This document shows positions 29,332-40,930 of a stretch of 64,000 nt of DNA, in pieces. Both the position numbers and the translations under genes were made by a program. The notes under the pieces were generated by a model that searched no databases, had not been told where the DNA came from, and saw nothing but the letters and a program-made list of their open reading frames with translations. The stretch is from Branchiostoma belcheri (Eukaryota > Chordata > Leptocardii > Amphioxiformes > Branchiostomatidae), in NCBI RefSeq assembly GCF_001625305.1, contig NW_017803965.1:1881210-1945209 (forward strand), read 5' to 3'. Each line of letters opens with the position of its first letter. Position 1 is the stretch's first letter.

Positions 29332-29392
29332 GTCACTGACGAAAGGTAGTAGATGAGTTGCTTGAGTAACTGTTTATTTTTGCGCATCAGAT
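29332..29392 (-). mobile_element. Penelope-like end fragment
   Basis: gtcactgacgaaaggtag and gttgcttgagtaactgtt match the reverse of 28236-28313, with the central part lost. Confidence 0.5.
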
Positions 29393-29568
29393 ATCCTCTT
29401 CATCACTTTGTATTTCAGATATCTAGAATTTTCTTGTAGTCAAACAAAATTTGCCAATGTATGTTTCATTTCTGAATTTGTTTTTAAAAAATTCAGCTGA
29501 GAAAGTTACTGATACGTTTGATCTTGACACAAAATGAACCACCAATGTCCAAAGTGTGCCTCAAGTTT

Positions 29569-29797
29569 TGGAGTCATCGAAGTCTACCGTGAGCAAAATG
29601 ATTTCAATCGAAAGCAATATACAAACAAAGATTGCAACATGGAGTAGTATAATCACTTTGATGGTGTCCAATCCCTGCAGAAATGTCATCGAAGGACTAC
29701 AAGAGCAAAATGATCAACTTTTTTTTCAATCAAAAGCAATATACAAAGTAACAAGGATTGCAACATGGAGTAGTATGTTAACCACTTTGATGGTGTC
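29569..29797 (+). repeat. Tandem duplication, ~115-130 bp
   Basis: gtcatcgaag, gagcaaaatgat, aaagcaatatacaaa, attgcaacatggagtagta and cactttgatggtgtc occur twice in the same order (29569-29668 and 29684-29797). A 108-codon frame crosses both copies and repeats IATWSS...TLMVS. With no homologue recognised I treat that as a by-product. Confidence 0.75.
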
Positions 29798-30347
29798 AGA
29801 TATTAAGGCAGATAATCCTTGTATTTTTGAGCCACGGCTGTTGAAAGGCTGGAACACTACTTGTGAACAGGATGAGGGATGATCGCTCGGCCTGGGTGGC
29901 AGCCGGCAGGCCGGCTTTATGGATTAATACTGCATGGACTGATTAAATTAGGAAAGATTAATCCCATTGCACACTGTTGCCATGATTTGGTTACCTAGGT
30001 GATGGATGCAGGGGTTGATGGGAAAGGTCACGGCTCAGCGAGTCGCCGATATTGGGCACATGTGTTCTGTCCCAACATGCATTTTTGTGGGCGTTATTTC
30101 ACACCAAAGTTTTATCAATTACCATACGTGGTAGGCCGGGAAATTGGACTGCCTCAGGAAGTGGTCAACATGAACATGTTAACTTAATGGATTTTTTTTC
30201 ATTCATTACCTGTTAGTGTTGTGTCAGAGGTACCAATTTGATTGAGGTATTGTACTAAAATTAACCCCCAAACTTTCAAATGTTTCTGGTGTCAGTGGTG
30301 ACATGTACCGGTAACGGAAAATGGCCTTAATGTACAATGTACGTTGA

Positions 30348-30550
30348 TGTAGGTTAGACATCCAGGTAAACAATATTCAAAGACAAATCAGAATTATCAG
30401 GGACACTCTATTAGACCGGAAGCCACAGACATTCTAGACCAAGAACCATGTGGTACAATATACGAGCGCAGAGTTAAGGATGCCATCTATGAACTTCAAG
30501 GCATCTACAACCCCACCCTGAACTGGAAGGGAGGACTGCGTGTAGAACTC
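30348..30550 (+). mobile_element. Penelope-like element: C-terminal piece of GIY-YIG ORF
   Basis: The plus-strand frame reads IRPEATDILDQEPCGTIYE then RRVKDAIYELQGIYNPTLN and WKGGLRVELSST, ending in a stop. The (R)VK.AIY.......TLN.(D/G)GG pattern is the conserved end of the endonuclease-bearing ORF in Penelope-like elements. The ggttagacatccaggta end sequence precedes it directly. RT and the GIY-YIG core are absent, so only a terminal remnant remains. Confidence 0.7.
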
Positions 30551-33520
30551 TCGAGTACATGAAACCCCACCCAAGGGACAGTAGCAGTTCATATGGTATT
30601 GTCTTACCATAGGATGGTATTGTCTACCTTTTCCTAATTTTTATACGGTGACACGAGTCTCGGTCATGTTCAAGTCTGTGGTTTTTCCAGTTCCTTCATG
30701 TGTGGCCTAGTTCTCTCAGTTCATTTTAGTGACATTGAGGAAAAGTGACGTATGTCACTCAAAACATCTGGAAGTATCTCTGTAATTCATTCAGTAAAGT
30801 CGAGTTTGATTTGTTTTTGAAAAACATACAATGTCCTTATTGCACTTGCAGTAACTACTGTTACATTTACAAGTCACGCCCCAGGTTTTGTAGAGGTTGT
30901 AGTCTTTTGAAGAGGAGGTCATTAGCTGTTGATCCTACGTTTCTGGTAGCTTTAGCATGTATTCCAGGCTCTGTATTCACCAAACCTGTCAAGAGGAGAA
31001 ATCCCCCATCGTGTTAGAGATAAAACCAACTCTAAGTACAGAATAATGTGTTTTGCCATATGGCAGTTTACTGTTAATGACCTTTGTGCTTAGCTATACT
31101 GGCTTACCATTGACTGTTAAGATGGTTTCCAGTCACAGTTTCTGTCTCGGGTCCACTGACGTCAGAGAAAAGCCACCATCTTATAAGGTGCGCTGGTGTG
31201 TCGAAACCCTGTGCTTTGCGAAATGACGCTCGACGCCAGGAGTCTGCGATCGGGACGAGAGGGTCCACTCTGTCGTAAGCCACGTAATCCCCACTGGGAG
31301 CCATTTCATGCACTCAAACGAACAATCTGTCAATTTGACAAGGGAACTGTCAATCAAGAACGGAGCCTAGTTTCTCATACACCCTGCCGGGGAGTCCTAT
31401 TAGTGATGTGTTACCTAATGACTGAATTCTCAGGAGGACTGGTCACATTGCACTGCTGCTTCCCTGAGTTTGGAAGGGATCGTTTGTCTATGTGTGGGAA
31501 TCATGATTATATCACAGCAGCATCAAATGTCAGTCCCACTTTTTACATGACTGTTCTATTGATAATTGTAGCAGTAAGCAGTATCAGGAAATAGCTTAAT
31601 TTTCAGTTCATTTGCTTCAGCTTTAGCATGAAAAGAGAAAATCTGCTATGATCATGTTTATCATTCAAGCAAAAGTATAGGTTGATTCATTTTTATATAT
31701 TCCAAGAATACTCGTACAATATATCAGATCCTGCACTATTCAATGGTTCAAAATGGTTCTGCAAATATTTGTGATTTGCATTGTTGTCAGATATTTCATT
31801 ATGAACCTGTCACTTGCTATAGTTTGCCTATAATGCCATATCCCATACATGTAGGAACGGTACATTATGATATTTAACCATTTGGCCACCTGACATGTCA
31901 TGCAGTCCTGATCAATGATTTCCAAATGCCACTAACTTTTCTTTTTCAAAAAAGAGAGACTACAGCTACATGTGTCTTCAAGGTTATATTCCCTGCCGTA
32001 CAACTGTATATGTACTATGTGTAAGTGTAGGATTTATCATGGATCAAAGCCCCATTGCCCATTAGGATTGCCTGGAGAAACTGGTGGAGACACTGGGCTA
32101 TCCATATCTGCAGCACATGTCTTCACCTGACTGACATTAGACTCTCATGATTACTCACCTTTGGCCTGCCGAGGGCTTACCTGGCAGTAGTTGGCTCCAA
32201 GAGTCTCAGTAAAACTTGCAGGGTAAGCCCAGCACATGAGAACATTTGTCATTTTACGACACAGAGTAACCCTCAGTCGGAAAGTGTTTTTTCATGCAAA
32301 ATTGAACACATTTTGAAGTTGTCCTTGGGATGGAAAAATTGAGGTGACCATAACAAGACAGCTCCGAGTTGATGAAAGACGAGGCAATCGAAGAGAAGTG
32401 ACGGCCCAAACCACCTGTGACAAAATTGGTTAAGCTAACCCAGCCTTGGTCATGCAAATGCAAGCCAATTGTTTCCGACCCTTGCCACCGCACGTGACCT
32501 TGTGCGGGGCTGCTGTGATTTTCTGCGACCATTAGAGCCTGCAAGCAGTTGTGGAATGGGGAAGGAATGATCACTCCATCATAATTAGTGCCAGGGCTGG
32601 GCAAAACTGCAGTCCATCAGTCGTATTGACAGGCTGAGAGCCAGATCAATCATTGTTCTACAGCTCCCTTATGGTCATCAAGTGCTGCAGCCTTTGTTTG
32701 CAACGGTGTCAAATCACACACATTCAGCTTCCCATGCTTTATAACCTTTATCACAAACAAGTCCCCGTACTTTTCCACTTAGGACCTGGAAATATCGACA
32801 GCTCGAGGCTTTGGACTGATCTGTTTATGGCTCATAATGATTATGATATTACAGGGAAATATATAGCAGTTTTAGGGTGACATTTTGATTTCCTTATTGT
32901 AAGATCATAATTGATGTTACATGTAGTGTACATGTATGCGTCAGTTAGGTGGGTGGTTGCAGTGTACAGTGTACTAGATGTATGCTTGTGGTGGTAAGTC
33001 TGGAAACAATGATACTGTGGAGACTGCAAAATTTGCACCCAGAAGTTTTCCTCCCACAAAAGGTAAGAGTACACTTGTATCTCCATAGTACATAATAGTT
33101 TATCATAATTTAATGGATCATTCACAAGTCTTGCTATGGGAGTTTTGTTTCATGCTCGACCTTTCTGCTAATTTATACAACATTTTGCAGGTAGGTTTGG
33201 CTGTGATATAATGTTCCAATCCCTGCAGAAATGCAGGAACTGCCATCACAGTGTGTCAAACTGGTGTTTAGCTAAATGTCATGCCTATCGTTCAGTTTAA
33301 TATACCAGACATTGGAGGATTGTAAAAATTATTATTAAGCTTTTACAAACTTTGGATGATTTCCAAAGGAAACAGGAAAGATGGTAGAAGAGAAATAATG
33401 GTGACTTTTTGTCATGTTATAACAAAGTTGTTTCCACAAGAAACCATTATGATATTCCTGAAATATTGTGCAGTTCATGGAATAGCACTTTCAACATCAA
33501 TCCATCGAAAGAGCACATCA

Positions 33521-33727
33521 GCAGAACATACTGCACCTGCACAAAACCTGTAATGTTTAGTGTATAGCACTTCAGCAGGACGTTTCATATAAGGTTGTAT
33601 TCGAGTATATAAGGTTAACATCCTGTCTGTAGTTTCCAAAATTGTGCAGTTCTGGTGAAACGTTGACCAAAAATCCAACGAAAATAATAAAAAAATCAGG
33701 GTTTCGCACAGGCGCAGTACGTTCTGC
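33521..33727. mobile_element. ~207 bp TIR element, copy 2
   Basis: Left gcagaacatactgcacctgc and right gcacaggcgcagtacgttctgc are inverted repeats of ~28 bp with a few mismatches. Internal cacttcagcaggacg and ctgtctgtagtttcc match the copy at 20347. It is non-coding. Confidence 0.75.
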
Positions 33728-34182
33728 CTACATGCCCTTTGAAAGGGTATGTTGAAAGGGACCATACAGTAAACCCAACAGTATGAAACCATGACTGACC
33801 TGCATTATAGCATAGTTATAATCTAAACAGATCTAGAAACTCCATAAGCATTCAGATCTTTGCATGACCTGCTCTTGATAACCTGTACTGACTTTGTTGC
33901 AAGGACATGTTCCTTAGCTCCGGAGCAGCTCTCAAATTTGGTGACACTTCTTCTGACACTGTTTGAATTCCTCTTAACATGCAGAGATTTGAAAGCTTAG
34001 GTTATCAGCTGATGTCAGTTTCCTCTGATACCGTCTAAGCTGCAACAATTTCAAACCGTGTGTCTCTGGAAAATTTAGGATGATTCATAAAAGATAATTA
34101 CATTTTAGAAGTGTCAGTGTCATTCTATTTCCTCTTTTTCCTTCCTTACAGTCATCTAAGATATCTAAGGACCTCTGAGTTA

Positions 34183-34283
34183 AGCCTGGGTGCCATCCTG
34201 ATATTGGCTCTGCATTTTTTTTTTTTGCGTTGCGGAGCCAAAATCCAAAAAAATGCAGAGCCATCAGGATGGTACCCAGGCTA
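34183..34283. mobile_element. 101 bp foldback element with 10 bp direct repeats
   Basis: Starts agcctgggtgccatcctgat and ends with its complement; ggctctgcattttttt continues the stem on both sides. CTCTGAGTTA occurs immediately outside each end (34173-34182 and 34284-34293). A stem of ~35 bp with 10 bp flanking repeats points to a transposed hairpin. A 9-11 bp target duplication is typical of Mutator-like elements, but no transposase is present. Confidence 0.75.
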
Positions 34284-34614
34284 CTCTGAGTTAATATTGA
34301 TAGAAACACAAAAAACATTGTAGATATCGGTTTAAAGTTTGTGAAAAAAATGATTCATGAACAAGATATTGACATTTTACGTGATTGTGCTACTGTACAG
34401 TCCTGGTGTCAGTACCAGTTTTTGCTCCCAGGTTTTAGATTTCTGCCAGTCTAACTTTATTCAAAACTAGACTCCAGAATTAACTTGGTGGTGCCTAAAT
34501 GTCTGATTCAGTTGCCCCAGTGTACAGACCCTGCACTTGCAGAATGTATGCATTTGTCATGCCCAGCCGGTAGAAAGGCAAGGTTGTCATGTCGTGACGT
34601 TTTCCCTGCATTAG

Positions 34615-34701
34615 ATGGAGCACGTGGAGGGCACTACCGAGAGACGCAAGATGCTGGAGATTGAGAAGGAGGAAACGGAAGAGCTGCGGCAGAAATACAA
34701 G
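34615..34701 (+). CDS. GPATCH8: GPATCH8-like exon 3 of window: charged linker
   Basis: The acceptor ends ccctgcattag and the donor is gtacgt; phase 0 at both ends. It encodes 29 residues: MEHVEGTTERRKML then EIEKEETEELRQKYK. Family sequence at this point is E..ATERR(R/K)VLE.EKE.TEELRQKYK, so the TERR and EKEETEELRQKYK segments identify it. It is predicted to be a charged helix linking the G-patch to the zinc finger. The in-frame ATG at its first codon is internal by homology and not a start. Exon symmetry means skipping it would keep frame. Confidence 0.92.
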
Positions 34702-35982
34702 GTACGTTTTCATTTTCTTTCTTGAGTGTTAGAAATACCCGCATGAAGTCTGCATTTTTACAGGCATTTGCAATATTGCAGGAAGAAAAATTAGTAACCT
34801 GCAATTTTGCAGACAGAAAAATCAGTAGTTTTCAAATTGCATAAAGATGTTTGCTAACATGCAACCATTGGTTTAGGTCTGGACTTCCTAATTGCAGAAC
34901 AAAAATTTGACATCCTGCAATACTGCAAAACACTGAAAAAAAGTTCTTCTACCACAGTGTCTGTTCTATTTCTTCTTTCAGTGGTCATATTCAGATTGTA
35001 CATACAAGCAGGGCCCTGAGAATTGGACCCTGAATTGTTCTGATATTCACACATTCTTCTGACTCTCAGTTTAGTATTACTTTACTGGAAGTTTAGAATC
35101 ATTCCCTGTAGTCCATTTAAGTGTGTTAAAACAGCGTTTCAATGGGACACAACACTATAGTACAGACATGGTAGTTCATAGTGTTGGATGTTCCTTATAC
35201 ATTAAAACAGTTGATGCAGAATAGTTGTTTTTCTTTTATTCATGAAAATTTAGAAATGCCAATTCATTGAATATACGCCAGGGCAAAGACATTCAAAACT
35301 CAGCGTCATTCTGTGTTGTTAGAAAGCTTGTAATTGGACAGTCCCTTTGTATCAGCATCAGTTATCTCACTAGATTTGAGTGTTGACCGTAGGTATGAGT
35401 CCTTGACCTCTGTTATAATCTGATAAGCTGACATGTACATGTAATATCCTATGTAAAACATTGCGTGTTCACATTAACTGACACCTCAGGATGCATGTCA
35501 GGCATGATGCCTATCACGCCACGTCTCCGCAAACCAATTTAGGAATGACTCTGCATTTCCTAATTGACCTTGTAACTGACATGCTAGAATGGATGACAGC
35601 ACTATTTCCTATTCCACACCCTCGTTATGTTGCCTTGTGCATGTAACATGTCAGGTTAGCGATCATCAAAAGGACATTAAACTGGCAAAAGTAGAGTAAG
35701 GGGCTGTGGCTAAAATACTGGTAGAATGTTCCACTTTTCTTACTATATTATAGTATAATGACAAGGCAAGAAATTTAAATTTTTGGGATTCTGCATGGAA
35801 CTACATCTCTTTTTCACTCGAATCATATCACCCTTGCTGGGCCAGAGCAGAGTATAGAGAGATTAGAACAGGAGATAATAGACCAATCCCAGAGCCGAAC
35901 CTACCCTAGTCAAAATGCGAAACAAATATGCAGGACACTGCACTTAGTCGATTGGTTATTTTTAATGGACAGCCAGGATCTG

Positions 35983-36055
35983 GGGTTGGAGGAAAAAGCA
36001 GTCCAGTCGGGGTTTTTTTCCGCCTCCCGGACTGGACTGCTTTTTCCACCGACCC
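35983..36055. mobile_element. 73 bp foldback element with 10 bp direct repeats
   Basis: gggttggaggaaaaagcagt...ccagtc folds on gactggactgctttttccac...cgaccc across a T-rich loop. CCAGGATCTG stands on both sides (35973-35982 and 36056-36065). The layout matches the element at 34183 (hairpin plus 10 bp repeats), but the arm sequence is unrelated. Confidence 0.7.
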
Positions 36056-37849
36056 CCAGGATCTGTCTATTTGATCCTCAAGTTAAATTTGAGGGCAGCT
36101 AAGCTGGAAAGGTGGCTCTGTGGCGTAATCGGTCTCAAATCGGCCCCCAATCCTTAAACATGATCGGAAAACAACATAGTTTCCTCTTAGATAACAGAAA
36201 CTGATAGGTGACTCTTGGTAAGCAATTTTATTTTGTATCAGATTGTGGTGTTGTGATTCGTGTGTGTATAGAAGATGATGCCTCACAGTATATATTTTTT
36301 AACCAATCAGAAAACACATGTTGGGTCATGAGACGGTAACTTGACCGGTTACAGATACAAATAGACATGGTTGTAAGGCTGGTACAAAATGTGGATCTTG
36401 CTGTGATAAAGATTTCCAAATGGAGAGAAAGCTTGCTCAAGATTGACAGAGAGTAGCATCTATTAGTTCCACCCATAGGAAGTTTGAATGAGAGTTGGCA
36501 AAAGCCAGGCCATAGTTTCTACCTTTTCGGAGAGGCAAATTGCCATATAATGATGATGGGTAGCATCAATTCATTTCAAAAGACCTTTGTTAGAAACAAG
36601 AGCTTTCCTTTGTATGGCCTCACCAATAATATATGACATGAATAAACATGTGTAATGAGAAGGAAATTCTGCATCGTGATTGAATTCCTTCTAACTGATT
36701 AGACAGCTTAAAAGCTGTGGCACTTCCGTCTTCTGGTGTACCAGAAAGTTTGATGAGTAGGTAACTTAGCTGAAGGATATGTTTTGTCAGCGATGAATCC
36801 ATCGTCTTTTGATGTAATTAGGGACAAAGTCAGCAGGAAGATACATGAAGGGCCGCTGGCGAGGCTTAGGTAAATAACTCTGACCTTTCCCTGATGGATA
36901 CCTGTCTTAGAAAAACAGCAAAACTTGGGCTCAGATCTTGTCTACATCAGCAGGAATAAAAGGGTACTTAGGTAGCCTGGGGAGGGTATTTAGTCGTCAC
37001 GCATGCAACTATGTCCTTGTCAGAAACTCGGTAGTTTCAGGTCATAACAAAATTTACAGCTGCACTAAAGAAACTTGCATGATCCGAGTAAATTTGCCTC
37101 AGTACATGGTTTCAGAATGAGTCTGACTCAACACATTAGTGTTTTTGTCTGTGGGTAATTCATACACTCAAAGGATTACTGCCAAACTGTCTGTAAAACT
37201 GAGAGAGTGTCAAACTATAATATAGGATTTATATGACATGCAATCTGGGATATTAGCAGTTGTTATTCTTTGCAACTGCACAGTAAGCAGGTACAGAGAT
37301 AGTTATTTTAAAAGCCACCCAAAGTGACAAAACTGGATTTTCAAATCACTTGTTTAATATATACGTAGTAACCCTATCCCATATAGAATACTGATATCTG
37401 TGAGGCGAAAATGTGATGTTACTGAATCAGATGGAAAACGATTTGTTTTGTATCGTAGGCTGCTTCTAGCTATTTATTGGTGGTACCAAAAATAAAGGAG
37501 CTCCTCACATAGCTTGTTTAGGGCTATTTCAAACAAGTCAAGTAATTTTTGAGTCAAACAGTTTTTATGCCTACATGTAACACGGGAAAGAAACTTAAAT
37601 GATACCAGTTCTGAAATCTACTCAAACACAGATGGATATACCATTTTCCATCATCTGTCATGAAGAGATCCATGAGTTCATTATGAAGTGCTGACAGTGA
37701 TGCACAGCCCTCCAAACCTAATTATGCCCCACGGTGGCAAACTTGCCATAAGGCGTTTCCACTCCACCCCTGAGGAAGTCAGGATTCGTCATGAAACATC
37801 TTATCTTATCCCCCACATTCCTCCCATTTCTAGAAGCTTCAAACCGGGG

Positions 37850-38155
37850 CCTGACATACTGTGTTTATCTTTGGTCTCTCAATTTTGGCAACTGACTTCA
37901 TGTTGCCCAGCAGCAAAACTTGGCAAAGCTTGAAAAAGGGAGCTCATCCTTCTGCCATAAAAGACTCACAAAAGAATTTGGAAACTTGAATTCAGTCAGC
38001 CTGACATACTGTGTTTATCTTTGGTCTCTCAATTTTGGCAACTGACTTCATGTTGCACAGCAAATCTTGGCAAAGCTTGAAAAAAAGAAATCACCCTTCT
38101 GCCATGAAAGACTCACAAAAATTTGGAAACTTGAATTCAATCTTTCATAACTCTG
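37850..38155 (+). repeat. ~150 bp tandem repeat at left edge of block A (two units)
   Basis: gcctgacatactgtgtttat and the following ctttggtctctcaattttgg start at 37850 and again near 38000. Block B opens inside the same repeat at 47407, where at least two further units follow. It marks the breakpoint of the large duplication. Confidence 0.85.
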
Positions 38156-38269
38156 TGGTACACCATTTGTTGAGATGAGCTAAACTGATTCTATGAGTTT
38201 AGAAAGTATAATTATCATGTTAAAGCAAACAAGAAGTGTTAGAATAATTTATTACATTTTAGTAATTAA

Positions 38270-38636
38270 GGCCACACCAATTTAATTTGTTGGTTCTCGG
38301 ATTCGCCTCTTCATTTTTTCCTGATTTGCAAAAAAAAAAAAAATTTCAGAATCAACTGCAAAATGCTCATATTTTGCCCTGAACAGTTGAAAACAGTCCT
38401 TTTCTTGCTAGTCGTTACAGTTATTCCATCTTTCAATGCAGTGGTATCATTAGAAGTTCAAAATTCATTGTTTAAATTTTAAACAAGCCTTTTGTGTTGA
38501 CTTCATACCTCCTATCGTAGCATTTGGGGCTATAATAGGATGCCTACATCTGTTTTTATTTTTATTTTTTTTCGCCCTGTCGCTTCATATTTTTCCTGAA
38601 AAAATCCGAGAACCAACAAATTAAATTGGTGTGGCC
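38270..38636. mobile_element. GGCCACACC-TIR MITE, copy 4 (block A only)
   Basis: 367 bp with ~34 bp inverted repeats, identical at both ends and beginning GGCCACACCAATTTAATTTG. TAA lies immediately outside both ends. Block B has the uninterrupted site at about 47868 (ttagtaattgtaagaaat). The clean ends and the empty allele-like site make it recent. TIR start GG plus 3 bp TAA target suggests a PIF/Harbinger-type MITE (inference). Confidence 0.92.
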
Positions 38637-38874
38637 TAATTGTAAGAAATATTGGCTGATGGAGAATCTAGTGCTGTAATGCCACAACAAGCCTTTCATT
38701 AAAACTCTGACAAATTTGCAAATAAATAATTTTGTATTTCATCCATCACTGTCAGCTTTTGTGTCATAAATGAAGTATGGGGGTGTGACCTTGAATGTTG
38801 ACAATGACATTGGAAAGGAAAAGGCTCCATGCATCTTTTTATCTCTCAAAATGAGTGACATCTGTTGGGACCCT

Positions 38875-38965
38875 TGTTCTAGCCTGTCTTTCTGTCATTT
38901 GACAGAATTTTGCCACTCATGACAAAAATTTTGCCCAATCTGTCAACTCTCTCAATTGCATTAAT
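38875..38965 (+). repeat. Dispersed repeat (block A copy of 12370 family)
   Basis: ctttctgtcatttgacaga, gacaaaaattttgcc and aatctgtcaac, as at 12370 and 48105. Confidence 0.5.
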
Positions 38966-39569
38966 CATCAAATGTATCATGTTGTGCCATGCTTTTTTAG
39001 AGTGCAGAAATTATTGAAGTATAGAAAAAGCTAAACCACAAAATATCCAAAACATTAAAAAACTAGTTCTGTATCATAAAGGCCTTCGAGCAGCAATATT
39101 AGGTGGCATTATTCTCAATGAGGAAATCTGTCTGATGTTGACATTTACTGCCATGTCTTTGCCCATTTCGTCATAATTTTAAACTTAAAGCATTTGATGG
39201 TTGCCCAAAAACAAGCCACACCTTTATTTTTGGTACCACAAATAAATAGCTAGAACCAATCTGCAATACAAAACAAGCAACCGCATGTCCCATCAGTGAC
39301 ATTTAGATATTTTATATACCGTTACATGTACTATGTGATCGCCTCTCCCTTTGGGCTTACATAGATTGATGCATCCCACACTATCACTTACCTCAAGAGA
39401 CATGGACCCCCACTGAGTAATCAAGCTAGTTGGCTCTCTGTGCAACACTGAACAGTTAATTTCAAACTTGTAGAGGCAGTGGGAGGTAGATTCTTCCCCA
39501 AAGACATGGCATTGTTGCCAGTATCTAGGACTTCCTTTCAAGTGGATTGTTACATGAGTTAATGTCAGT

Positions 39570-39636
39570 AAGGGTTAGACATCCAGGTAATAAGATATGC
39601 CAAAGAACAGTTACTCAAGCAACTGGATGTGAGAAA
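39570..39636 (+). mobile_element. Penelope-like end fragment (block A)
   Basis: ggttagacatccaggtaata, then gatatgccaaagaacagtta and ctcaagcaactggat, matching 28203-28257. Its block B counterpart is at 49175. Confidence 0.65.
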
Positions 39637-40012
39637 CAGAGAGATAGAGAAACCAGCCATTCTTTATGATTAACTTGAAGAACAACCATATTCAGCACCA
39701 AGGACAGCAGAAAACCGTCATAAGAAAGCATATTTACTGACATTATACAGAAACTGCTTGATATTTTCAAGCAAGTAATAACAGCACACACTTCTGATAT
39801 TCCTAAAATAAAGGTTGTCTTTTCACAGGCCATACAGGTATAGCCTAAAATCCATACGTATTTAGCTTCCGAGTCCCCATCCAAGAACCAGTTTTGAAAT
39901 TTTTTTTCTATAATGTGCTTATGTCAACAATAGCCAGGGTTGTGACATTAAAATGACACTCCTGGCTGATCATTGGTTTACAGCAACTCCAAGGTTCTAG
40001 CTAAAAGTAGAA

Positions 40013-40270
40013 GTCCTGATGGTGGAAAGAAGATGCCAGTGTACTCTTGTTTTGAATGACTGGAGGTTGTTATCAGTGATCAGGCTGACCACGTTGTCTG
40101 GAAGACTGTATGAAATTTCTTCCGGTGGAGTGAGTTCTAAAGACTTCCACAGTAGGGCATGTTTTCCAGTGGAGAGACTGAAGAATAATGACCACAGAGC
40201 TGATATAGAAGGATATCAGAATATGTAGCCCTGTATGTTTCCAATAGGATTCCAGTAGACCAGATAGCAC
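40013..40270 (-). mobile_element. LINE C-terminal fragment (block A)
   Basis: Minus-strand frames give TVEVFRTHSTGRNFIQS and, in the B counterpart, FIHSLPDNVVSLITDN then NLQSFKTRVHWHLLS. This is the 'SLPD.VV.....L.SFK.R...HL' ending of LINE ORF2 proteins. Small length differences between A and B change the frame, as expected for non-functional remnants. Confidence 0.6.
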
Positions 40271-40440
40271 ATAGCCACTGACTTAGTTAAGAGATTGAAT
40301 TGCGTTTCTTTAATGGCAGTCTTTTTGATCTGCCCTTGACAGGAGATGATTCGCGTAGAGTGAAAAAAATCTGAGGTGCAAAGGTCCAAGAATGTAATCT
40401 TGTTTTTCCCCATTCTAGGAAAAGGTACACCTTTAGCACA

Positions 40441-40930
40441 CGCAGAACTAACCAACCAAAAGAAGGGGTTTCGGCCCGTCCCTATTGTATAAGCTGAGCC
40501 TGCCAGGAAGCATGATACACCTGTTCACTTTACCAGTTTCCAATTCAACTTGGAACTGTTAACTTCCTTCTGGTGCCGTTAATCACGTCAACCCCGTTCC
40601 TCGCCAACTCCACGGTGTCTTTATCCTACAAGCTCCAGTCAAACATTATTATCCATCAAGAAAATCCATAGAAACATTTCTATACAATATACCTGTCTTT
40701 TGCGCGGTGTTCCCAGCCACCCCTATGGAGACAACAAGGGTGTGTGCGGTAGAGATAAAAGTATCAGAGTTTTTCAGAAGCCGAGCCGACACAAGATTGT
40801 CATTAAATGCTCACACTCGGGACATTAAACATTCCCAGGTGGTCTTACTTTCAACGACTTTTTAGTCAACTCGAGGGAAGGGTTATTAAATGAAGAATGT
40901 TTCTAGCCAGGTGTAGGTTATAATGTATTC
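40441..40930. other. Low-divergence non-coding stretch (candidate conserved element)
   Basis: Compared with 50051-50540 I count about six differences in ~490 bp, lower than in neighbouring intron sequence and lower than in exon 4 (5 in 144). No long reading frame or repeat signature is seen. A regulatory element is one explanation; a locally young coalescence is another. Confidence 0.35.

Larger units (their letters stand above)
14506..34614 (+). other. Intron 2 (about 20.1 kb)
   Basis: The largest gap between exons. It contains a (CA)n tract, LINE C-terminus pieces (16790, 26445, 27655), LINE tails, two copies of a ~207 bp TIR element (20347, 33521), tandem duplications at 17725 and 29569, foldback elements at 21611 and 34183, Penelope-like remnants at 26706-26881, 28200-28390, 29332-29392 and 30348-30550, and repeat segments at 19255-19880. 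No host exon was recognised in it. Confidence 0.8.

Noticed and set aside
36110-36155. tRNA gene or SINE head
   Set aside because: tggcgtaatcgg looks like an A-box, but the B-box is poor, no cloverleaf can be drawn and no SINE body follows.
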